6,203 bases of DNA from an uncultured Eubacteriales bacterium (lineage in GTDB: Bacteria; Bacillota_A; Clostridia; Oscillospirales; Oscillospiraceae): contig CATJRT010000235.1 of assembly GCA_949742895.1 (NCBI GenBank), positions 1 through 6,203 of the forward strand, given 5' to 3'. Under the pieces are notes generated by a model that saw only the letters and a list, made by a program, of their open reading frames with translations, was not told the DNA's origin and ran no database searches. Positions within the stretch are counted from its first letter, which is position 1. Each line of letters starts with the position of its first letter. Of this stretch, positions 1-4,873 are shown piece by piece. The position numbers were made by a program, and so were the translations under genes.

Positions 1-44
1 AAAAAGCTTTTCAGCTCTTCCCATTCTTTCGTTAGCTTTTCCAT
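1..44 (-). CDS. 5' end of an unrecognised leftward gene (partial)
   Basis: Only the first 14 codons are inside the window, reading MEKLTKEWEELKSF and running off the left edge. The peptide is charged and looks helical, but it is too short to assign to a family. The ATG at 44-42 was chosen because the strong leftward promoter at 51-79 would start transcription almost exactly on this A, giving a leaderless mRNA. A competing start is the ATG at 60-58 in another frame (MVYWQHGKANER...), which has a weak GGAAG six bases upstream and is also open to the edge; it overlaps the -10 box and would need a different promoter. The DNA is AT-rich, unlike the rest of the window, so this gene may belong to inserted or otherwise foreign DNA. 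Whether it is a real gene is uncertain. Confidence 0.3.
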   Translation of the reverse strand, partial: MEKLTKEWEELKSF

Positions 45-50
45 GCTGCC

Positions 51-79
51 AGTATACCATATTTTTCTTCCGTTGTCAT
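51..79 (-). promoter_or_regulatory. Leftward sigma-A type promoter with extended -10
   Basis: Read on the minus strand: -35 box ATGACA (79-74, five of six bases of TTGACA), a 17-base spacer, then TGG-TATACT, which is an extended -10 (hexamer at 56-51, five of six). The predicted transcription start, seven bases past the -10, is the A at 44, the first base of an ATG. The match and spacing are good; whether it is active is inferred. Confidence 0.55.
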
Positions 80-84
80 TATTA

Positions 85-95
85 TTTTAACGCTT
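85..95. other. Sharp junction between AT-rich and GC-rich DNA
   Basis: Bases 1-90 are about 34% GC by hand count; bases 91-240 are about 60%. Recognisable heparinase-family protein sequence starts within a few codons of the in-frame TAA at 88-90, and nothing to its left continues it. This marks a recombination or insertion point, or an assembly join. No clear terminal inverted repeat or target duplication can be seen from this one side. Confidence 0.6.
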
Positions 96-975
96 ATGGG
101 CCTCCGGCGGCTGCTTCGCCCCCCTGTTCCAAACGGAAAAGATACGGAACATCGCTAATTACATCGTCAGCGTCCATGTGGACAAAGACTATTACCTCAA
201 TTACGCCGACTGCTCCCCCGCCCCCGGCCCCTGCGGCGCACGGGAGTTCCTGTTCGCCCGTCTGCTGGACGCCTTCCTGTCCCAGGAGTTGCTGGCTCCC
301 CGGGCGAGCGTCCCGCCGTCGGACTGCTTTTACCCCAGCACCGGACTGTGGATCGCCCGTGACAGCCGTTGGTGCATCTCCGTCCGGGCGGGACACAACG
401 GCGGCAGCCACGGCCACTGCGACGCAGGCAGCCTCATCGTCTATCGTGAGGGCAGCCCCCTGCTCATCGACCTTGGTCCGGAAAGCTACAACTCCAGAAC
501 CTTTTCTGCGGAGCGCCCCTCCATCTGGACAGTCCGCTCCGACTGGCACAACCTGCCTGCCGTCAACGGCGCAGTCCAGGGCTACGGCTCCAGCTTCGGC
601 GCGTCTTGGGTGGAACGGGAATACAGCCCGGAGCGCACCTCCATCTCCATGGAGCTTGCCTCCGCCTATCCTCCCCAGGCGGAGCCGTTTTCCTACCGCC
701 GGGCCGTCCTGCTGGAGCGGAACCGGAGGCTGACCGTGCAGGACCGCTATCAGGGGGCTGGAACCGCCCTGCTGTCCCTGCTGCTCTGTGAAAAGCCGGT
801 GTGGCGGGACGGCGTGCTGGCCGCAGGTCCCGGCGGCATCCGGCTGTCCGGCGGCGGCGAGCCGTCCATTGAGGCCGTCCACATCTCCGACCCCCACCTG
901 CGGCAGAGCTGGCCAGATACATTATACCGGGTATTGATCCCTGTCAGCGGAACGCTGACCATGGAATTTCTGTAA
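91..975 (+). pseudogene. Heparinase II/III family lyase, 5'-truncated remnant
   Basis: Intact family members are polysaccharide lyases that cleave uronic-acid glycans with an N-terminal alpha/alpha toroid carrying the catalytic His and Tyr, followed by a beta-sandwich. Here the open frame begins after a TAA at 88-90 and enters in mid-domain (LWASGGCFAPLFQTEKIRN). The C-terminal part is well preserved: the hallmark block HNGGSHGHCDAGS (codons near 394-432), then LLIDLGPESY, then an Arg-rich turn and SDWHNLPAVN. The His, Asp and His in these three blocks correspond to the zinc ligands known in Pedobacter heparinase II. Most of the toroid is missing, so lyase activity is not expected. The only plausible start is a GTG at 178 with no Shine-Dalgarno, and homologous residues lie upstream of it, so I treat the whole frame as a remnant, not a short gene. 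No internal stops have accumulated, which suggests the loss is recent or is an assembly artefact. Confidence 0.8.
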
Positions 976-990
976 AGGAGAATACCGAGC

Positions 991-1800
991 ATGACTACGC
1001 TCACATTATCTGTTCAAAACGCCGCCGGGGAAACGCTTACCTCCGCCAGCGGTGCGGGAGAGGTCTGGCTGGTGTACGAGCCTGAGTATGTTCCCGGCGA
1101 CCTGCTCCGCCTCGTCTGCTCCCAGCCTGGGCAGTTTCTGGTGCTGGCCCTGGACGACGCCATCGCTCCTTCCTTCGTCTACTGCAAAGACACCGCCTGC
1201 ACCTATCCCATCCCCTTCGGGGAGGCCCGAAGGGTGTTTTCCAGCCGCGCCTTCACCGGAACGCGGCACTGCCTCCACGCCCGGTTGGCCCGACCAGAGG
1301 AGATTGCCGCGCGGAAAAATTTGGCCCGGAACACCTGGGCCACCCACAAGCCGGACGGCCCCTTCCCCTTCGCCTCCGCCAACGTAGAGACCCGCGGTGA
1401 GATGGTATTTGCCGCTAAGAATGCCGTCGACGGGCTGGTAGCCAACGACTACCACGGGGAGTGGCCCTACACAAGCTGGGGCATCAACCGGGACCCAGAA
1501 GCTGCCTGGCGGCTGGACTTCGGCCGCACTGTAGAGCTGGACGAGGCGGTGGTCTACCTCCGTGCAGACTTTCCCCACGACGCCTGGTGGGAGCAGGCCG
1601 TCCTCCACTTTTCTGATGGCAGCGAGCTGACTCTCCACCTGGAAAAAACAGCGGTGGGCCAGCGCTTCCCGTTCCCTGCCAGGCAGGTGGAATGGGCGCT
1701 GCTGGACACGCTGGTCAAAGCCGACGACCCCTCCCCCTTTCCCGCCCTGACCCAGTTCGAGCTTTGGGGCCAGGATCTTCCGGATGTCTGGCAATGCTGA
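991..1800 (+). CDS. Discoidin/F5-8C-like carbohydrate-binding protein, likely heparinase partner
   Basis: This 269-residue protein has no signal peptide or membrane segment, so it should be cytoplasmic. Residues 1-105 form a beta-rich N-terminal part (VWLVYEPEYVPGD; FLVLALDDAI) that I do not recognise. Residues about 112-262 look like a galactose-binding-like jelly roll of the F5/8 type C kind: NLARNTWA, then AAKNAVDGLVANDYHGEWPY, SWGINRDPEAAWRLDFG, then strands VELDEAVVYLR and EQAVLHFSDGS, ending FELWGQ. The 'A-x-x-A-x-DG' turn and the 'W-x-LDFG' strand are typical of that fold. AAGGAG at 975-980 precedes the ATG by ten bases, and the gap to the heparinase stop is 15 bases, so the two were one operon. 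With the upstream gene cut, its original promoter is probably lost. The sugar bound, and whether it binds sugar at all, is inference. Confidence 0.75.
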   Translation: MTTLTLSVQNAAGETLTSASGAGEVWLVYEPEYVPGDLLRLVCSQPGQFLVLALDDAIAPSFVYCKDTACTYPIPFGEARRVFSSRAFTGTRHCLHARLARPEEIAARKNLARNTWATHKPDGPFPFASANVETRGEMVFAAKNAVDGLVANDYHGEWPYTSWGINRDPEAAWRLDFGRTVELDEAVVYLRADFPHDAWWEQAVLHFSDGSELTLHLEKTAVGQRFPFPARQVEWALLDTLVKADDPSPFPALTQFELWGQDLPDVWQC

Positions 1801-1825
1801 ATCGCCGTATTTTTCCTTTCCCAGG

Positions 1826-1854
1826 TTGTTTTCCCTGTCAAAGTAGTGTATACT
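1826..1854 (+). promoter_or_regulatory. Promoter for the thrE-HAD operon
   Basis: TTGTTT at 1826-1831, a 17-base spacer and TATACT at 1849-1854. The -35 is weak (first three bases match) and the -10 is good (five of six). The predicted start, seven bases on, is about 1861, right at the foot of the hairpin at 1862-1886. It is the only plausible promoter I see in this gap. Confidence 0.55.
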
Positions 1855-1904
1855 ATCCCATGCCCGCCGCGCTGTGCGCGGCGGGCGCTTCCCTGTTTTG
1901 ACAG
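1835..1904. repeat. 8-bp inverted repeat bracketing the -10 box and hairpin
   Basis: CTGTCAAA at 1835-1842 and its exact complement TTTGACAG at 1897-1904 are 54 bases apart, the first inside the promoter spacer and the second in the leader. The same region also holds an 8-base direct repeat TTCCCTGT at 1831-1838 and 1889-1896. This could be a paired operator or chance. Confidence 0.3.
1862..1886 (+). promoter_or_regulatory. Very stable GC stem-loop at the predicted mRNA 5' end
   Basis: GCCCGCCGCGC (1862-1872) and GCGCGGCGGGC (1876-1886) form an uninterrupted 11-bp GC-only stem with a three-base loop. It starts one base after the predicted transcription start, so it would sit at the extreme 5' end of the exporter mRNA and could protect it from decay. 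It could instead end transcription coming from the upstream gene, but the following bases (GCTTCCCTGTTTT) are a poor U-tract, which argues against an efficient intrinsic terminator. Confidence 0.6.
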
Positions 1905-1924
1905 AGCTTGCGAGGAGGATGCCT

Positions 1925-3154
1925 ATGGACTATGATCTGCTACTGGAGGGCTGCTGTGAAGTCGGCTGCAAGCTCCTGCGCCACGGCGCGGAGATCCACC
2001 GCGCAGAGGACACTATCCACCGCCTGCTGGCCGCCTACGGCCTGGAAGGCGAGGTGTTCGCTATCCCCAACTGTGTCTGGGCCAGCGTATCTGCTCCAGA
2101 TGGCCGCACCTATTCCCGGATGCGCCGGGTACCCATGCCCACAACAGATGTTGAGGCCATTGAACGGTACAACGACCTGTCCCGGCATTTGTGCGCCTCT
2201 CCGCCGGAGGACCCCGGCGAGCTGCTGGAGCAATGCCGCCTAACCGAGCAGACCATGCGGCAGTACCCTGTACCTATATGTCTGCTGGGTTATTTTGTGG
2301 GCGCCTTTTTCTTCGCCCTGTTTTTTTCCGGCGGCTGGACGGAGGGCGTTGCCGCCGGACTGGCCGGACTGGCAGCAGGAATCTGCCTCACCGTCCTCAG
2401 CCGCATTGACGCGAACTTTTTCCTCACCACCCTGGTGTCCGCCTTTGCCCTGGGCGCAGTGACATACGGCCTGGTGGCGCTGGGGGCTCCGGTGAATATC
2501 CAGATTGTCATTACAGGCGGAATCATGGTACTGGTCCCCGGGCTGGTGTTTACCAACTTCATGCGCAACCTGCTCTCCGGCGACATGATTGCTGGAACCG
2601 CCACCTTTGCCCGTGCGGTGCTGTCCGCCGGGGCCATCGCCCTGGGCACCGGCGCGGCCATGGTGCTGTTCGGCCGCTTCTTTCAGGCTTCTGCGGGCAC
2701 AAGCTCCACCACGGCCTATGCCGCCCCCCTTGTCTGCCTGTTCGCCTTTGTGGCCTGCCTGGGCTTCTGCCCCGGCTACAACGTCCAGGGCGTCGGCGCG
2801 TTTCTGTGCTGCCTGGGGGGCGCCCTGGGGTGGATGGCCTATCTGCTGGCCCTGCCCGTGTTCAGCGGCAGCACCTACATCGCCAGTCTCATCGCCGCCG
2901 TCCTTGTGGCCGCTTATTCGGAGCTTATGGCCCGGGTGCGCAAATGCCCCGCCACCTCCTATCTGGTCATCGCCATGTTCCCGCTGGTTCCCGGTCTGAC
3001 CATCTACCAGGCCATGGACTACGGCATTCAGGGAAACACCACCCTGTTTTTAGAGACCTTCATTCGAACCTTCGGCATTGCCGGCTGTCTGGCACTGGGG
3101 GTGCTGCTGGTATCCGCCGCCATGGATCTGATGGGGCGAAAAAGGAGGCGCTGA
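1925..3154 (+). CDS. Threonine/serine exporter family protein, fused ThrE/ThrE_2 form
   Basis: This is a 409-residue inner-membrane protein of the ThrE family, whose founding Corynebacterium member exports threonine and serine using the proton gradient. Residues 1-112 are the cytoplasmic N-terminal region (CKLLRHGAEIHRAEDTIHRL, then IPNCVWASV, then RVPMPTTDVEAIERYNDLSR), matching the usual 'LLxxGAExxRVExTixR' pattern of the family. About ten hydrophobic segments follow between residues 116 and 400. The first half ends in the signature LVPGLVFTNFMRNLLSGD (203-220); the second half carries FPLVPGLTIYQAM (352-364), the ThrE_2 hallmark. Both halves, often split into two genes in Firmicutes, are joined here. 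The ATG at 1925 was chosen because AGGAGG (1913-1918) lies six bases before it; the in-frame ATG at 1919 touches the ribosome site and the GTG at 1874 lies in the hairpin. It is co-transcribed with the HAD gene. The substrate here is inferred from the family. Confidence 0.88.
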   Translation: MDYDLLLEGCCEVGCKLLRHGAEIHRAEDTIHRLLAAYGLEGEVFAIPNCVWASVSAPDGRTYSRMRRVPMPTTDVEAIERYNDLSRHLCASPPEDPGELLEQCRLTEQTMRQYPVPICLLGYFVGAFFFALFFSGGWTEGVAAGLAGLAAGICLTVLSRIDANFFLTTLVSAFALGAVTYGLVALGAPVNIQIVITGGIMVLVPGLVFTNFMRNLLSGDMIAGTATFARAVLSAGAIALGTGAAMVLFGRFFQASAGTSSTTAYAAPLVCLFAFVACLGFCPGYNVQGVGAFLCCLGGALGWMAYLLALPVFSGSTYIASLIAAVLVAAYSELMARVRKCPATSYLVIAMFPLVPGLTIYQAMDYGIQGNTTLFLETFIRTFGIAGCLALGVLLVSAAMDLMGRKRRR

Positions 3155-3155
3155 C

Positions 3156-3878
3156 ATGGGCCGCTATCCATACATCCTGCTGGACGCAGACATGACCCTG
3201 CTGGATTTTCACCGTTCGGAGCGTGAGGCTCTGTGCCGTGTGCTGGACCTGTACGGGCTGCCCCGAAACGAGGAAACGATCCAGACCTATTCCAGGATCA
3301 ACGATGCGCTATGGAAGGCCCTGGCCCGGGGCAACATAGACCAGGACTTTCTGAGCGTAGAGCGGTTTGCCACCCTTCAGCGTTTGGTAGGCGGCGATTC
3401 GGACCCCCGGACCATGAACCGGGACTTCACCTCGTTTTTAGCGAGAGAGGCCTGGCTGCTCCCCGGCGCACTGGAGTTCTGCCGGACGCTCCGGGAGGCC
3501 GGACTGGAGCTTTCCATCGCCACCAACGGTATGCCTGCCGCCCAGCGGGGCCGGTATCACCGCTCCGGGCTGGACCAGGTTGTCCCCCATCTGTTCATCT
3601 CCATGGAGCTGGGTGCGCAAAAGCCAAACCCCGCATTTTTCCAGACCATCCTGGACAAGCTGGGTGTGGACGACCGCTCCCAAGCGGTCATGGTGGGGGA
3701 CGGACTGGACACCGATATTCTGGGCGGCAACCGGGCCGGAATCGACACCATCTGGTTCAATCCCGAGGGCAAGCCCCTCTCCGGCCCCGCCCGGCCTACC
3801 TACACCGCTGCCGGCTACGATGATATCCTCCATATCCTACTCCGACCCTGCTGTTACACTTTTGTTCCGAAATTGTAA
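3156..3878 (+). CDS. YjjG/YfnB-type HAD-IA nucleotidase
   Basis: This 240-residue cytoplasmic phosphatase most resembles the YjjG/YfnB group of HAD hydrolases, which dephosphorylate (often non-canonical) nucleoside monophosphates. All four HAD motifs are present: nucleophile motif LLDADMTLLDF with Asp10 and Asp12; motif II IATNG with Thr123; Lys156 in AQKPNPAFF; and GDGLDTDILGGNRAGID with Asp182 and Asp187. The last block, followed by TIWFNPEG, is what points to YjjG, not generic phosphoglycolate phosphatases. The helical cap spans about residues 18-100. AAAGGAGG at 3141-3148 lies inside the end of the exporter gene, seven bases before the ATG, and only one base separates the exporter stop from this start, so translation is probably coupled. 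The last nine residues (RPCCYTFVPKL region) look like an unneeded tail; the DNA there coincides with a repeat that may be regulatory. The exact substrate is unknown. Confidence 0.88.
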   Translation: MGRYPYILLDADMTLLDFHRSEREALCRVLDLYGLPRNEETIQTYSRINDALWKALARGNIDQDFLSVERFATLQRLVGGDSDPRTMNRDFTSFLAREAWLLPGALEFCRTLREAGLELSIATNGMPAAQRGRYHRSGLDQVVPHLFISMELGAQKPNPAFFQTILDKLGVDDRSQAVMVGDGLDTDILGGNRAGIDTIWFNPEGKPLSGPARPTYTAAGYDDILHILLRPCCYTFVPKL

Positions 3879-3879
3879 C
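3852..3879 (+). promoter_or_regulatory. Three hexamers at 11-bp spacing, putative response-regulator site
   Basis: TGTTAC (3852-3857), TGTTCC (3863-3868) and TGTAAC (3874-3879) are each separated by five bases, so they fall on one helix face. Two match the WalR consensus TGTWAH-N5-TGTWAH fully and the middle one at five of six; 7-base repeats of the Pho-box kind are an alternative reading. The array ends 10 bases before the -35 of the lipoprotein promoter, at about -73 to -46, a typical activator position. The outer parts also form an imperfect 10-bp dyad (3853-3862 with 3870-3879). The regulator is not in the window. Confidence 0.45.
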
Positions 3880-3889
3880 CCTTTCCACC

Positions 3890-3918
3890 TTGACTTACCC
3901 TCGCGCCAGTGCTACCAT
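3890..3918 (+). promoter_or_regulatory. Extended -10 promoter of the SGNH lipoprotein gene
   Basis: TTGACT at 3890-3895 (five of six), a 17-base spacer, and TACCAT at 3913-3918 preceded by TGC, an extended -10 motif. The predicted start is the A at about 3925, giving a leader of about 29 bases with AAAGGAGA at 3936-3943. Confidence 0.65.
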
Positions 3919-3953
3919 AGGGGCAACGTCAAATCAAAGGAGATCTTGTCGAA

Positions 3954-4826
3954 ATGCACGCCAAGTTGTCGATTTCCCTGTTCCTTCTGTTCTGCACCAC
4001 CCTGCTGCTTCTGAGCGGGTGCGGACCTGCCGAATCCCGAAACCTCCCCTCCGCTCCTGCCGAAACCGCGTCGCCGGAACCAGCTCCAGCTCCAACCCCT
4101 GAACCGGCACCTACGCCGGAGCCCACACCTACTCCGGAACCCCCCCCCGCCTTCCCGCTCTACGAGTTTGGTACGCCGCTGGAGGAAAGCGCCCCCATAG
4201 AGGACGACAGCTTTTTTGAGAACGCCGCCTTTCTGGGCGACTCCCGCACTGAGGGCCTACAGCTCTTCGGAGGACTGGAATACGGCACCTTTTACTGGGC
4301 CAGGGGTATGAGCGTGTTCCGCGCCGATAGCGAGGACTACAAGCTGTTTGAAATCGACGGCGAGCAGTTCACCCTTGCGGGGACCATGACCAAGGGACAT
4401 TACGACGCGGTCTACATCATGATTGGGGTCAACGAACTGGGCTATCCTGCGGAAAGCTATGAGGAGGGCCTGGCTGATCTGGTAGACAAGGTGATAGCCG
4501 CCCAACCGGAAGCGGTGGTTTACCTCCAGGTCATGCCCCCACTGAACGACGCTATGTGCCGGGCCAACAAGCTGGCCGCCTATATCAACAACGACAATCT
4601 GAAGCAGTTCAACGAGGCCGTGGTCCGGGTGGCCATGGAAAAACGAGTGGTGCTGCTGAACACTGCAGAGGTATACACCGGGGAGGATGGACAACTGCCC
4701 CAGGATCTGGCTAACGACGGCTGCCACTTCGCTTACAGCGCTTATTACCTATGGGCCGACTATCTGCGCACCCATACCATCGACCCAGAGCGGTATTTCT
4801 ACTGCCGGGAACTGGAAACCAAATAA
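3954..4826 (+). CDS. Secreted SGNH/GDSL-type hydrolase lipoprotein
   Basis: This 290-residue protein begins with a hydrophobic signal (residues 5-20) and a lipobox LSGC, so Cys23 should be lipidated and the protein anchored outside the membrane. Residues 24-66 are a Pro/Thr/Glu/Ala linker with PEPAP and PTPEP repeats. The catalytic domain runs from about residue 85 to 275: FLGDSRT with nucleophile Ser97, Gly118 in ARGMSV, IGVNELG with oxyanion Asn160, and D255-x-x-H258 in NDGCHF completing the triad. Such enzymes are esterases, often removing acetyl groups from cell-wall glycans or peptidoglycan; this substrate is inferred. AAAGGAG (3936-3942) precedes the ATG by eleven bases, a little long. 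The gene has its own promoter and ends at a shared bidirectional terminator, so it appears to be a single-gene unit. A C9 run in the linker may make it phase-variable. Confidence 0.88.
   Translation: MHAKLSISLFLLFCTTLLLLSGCGPAESRNLPSAPAETASPEPAPAPTPEPAPTPEPTPTPEPPPAFPLYEFGTPLEESAPIEDDSFFENAAFLGDSRTEGLQLFGGLEYGTFYWARGMSVFRADSEDYKLFEIDGEQFTLAGTMTKGHYDAVYIMIGVNELGYPAESYEEGLADLVDKVIAAQPEAVVYLQVMPPLNDAMCRANKLAAYINNDNLKQFNEAVVRVAMEKRVVLLNTAEVYTGEDGQLPQDLANDGCHFAYSAYYLWADYLRTHTIDPERYFYCRELETK
4074..4148 (+). repeat. Pro-Thr-Glu repeat linker coding region ending in C9
   Basis: Residues 41-65 of the lipoprotein are imperfect PEPAP/PTPEP units coded by varied codons (CCA, CCT, CCG, CCC), so the repeat is kept at protein level more than at DNA level. 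It ends in nine consecutive C at 4140-4148. Losing one C gives a stop at 4198-4200 and gaining one gives a stop at 4217-4219, both before the catalytic GDS codons at 4236-4244. Confidence 0.75.
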
Positions 4827-4831
4827 AACGC

Positions 4832-4866
4832 AAAAGCAGTCCAGGCCAATGGCCCGGACTGCTTTT
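4832..4866. terminator. Bidirectional intrinsic terminator between convergent genes
   Basis: AAAAGCAGTCC-A-GGCC (4832-4847) pairs with GGCC-C-GGACTGCTTTT (4851-4866) with one A/C mismatch and a three-base loop. A run of seven T (4863-4869) follows on the plus strand, and the A-run at 4832-4835 gives T on the minus strand. It starts six bases after the lipoprotein stop and lies eight bases from the ftsH stop, so it can serve both. Confidence 0.85.
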
Positions 4867-4873
4867 TTTACAG

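Noticed and set aside
2..40. Inverted repeat AAAAGCT (2-8) and AGCTTTT (34-40)
   Set aside because: Seven bases with a 25-base loop in AT-rich sequence is easily chance, and it is not at the composition junction.
176..733. 185-residue plus-strand frame starting with ATG at 176
   Set aside because: It overlaps the heparinase frame, which carries the family motifs; the composition is Ser/Thr/Pro-rich as expected for an out-of-frame GC-rich reading, and it has no ribosome site.
1006..1794. Long minus-strand open frame opposite the discoidin-like gene
   Set aside because: Antisense shadow in GC-rich DNA; no family signature, no ribosome site, and the plus strand has a strong one.
1874..1924. 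Upstream extension of the exporter from a GTG at 1874
   Set aside because: The GTG lies in the loop of the GC hairpin and has no ribosome site; AGGAGG at 1913-1918 clearly serves the ATG at 1925.
3853..3879. Imperfect 10-bp dyad read as a terminator for the HAD gene
   Set aside because: The following bases (CCCTTTCCACC) are not a U-tract, and the direct-repeat reading with 11-base phase explains the sequence better.
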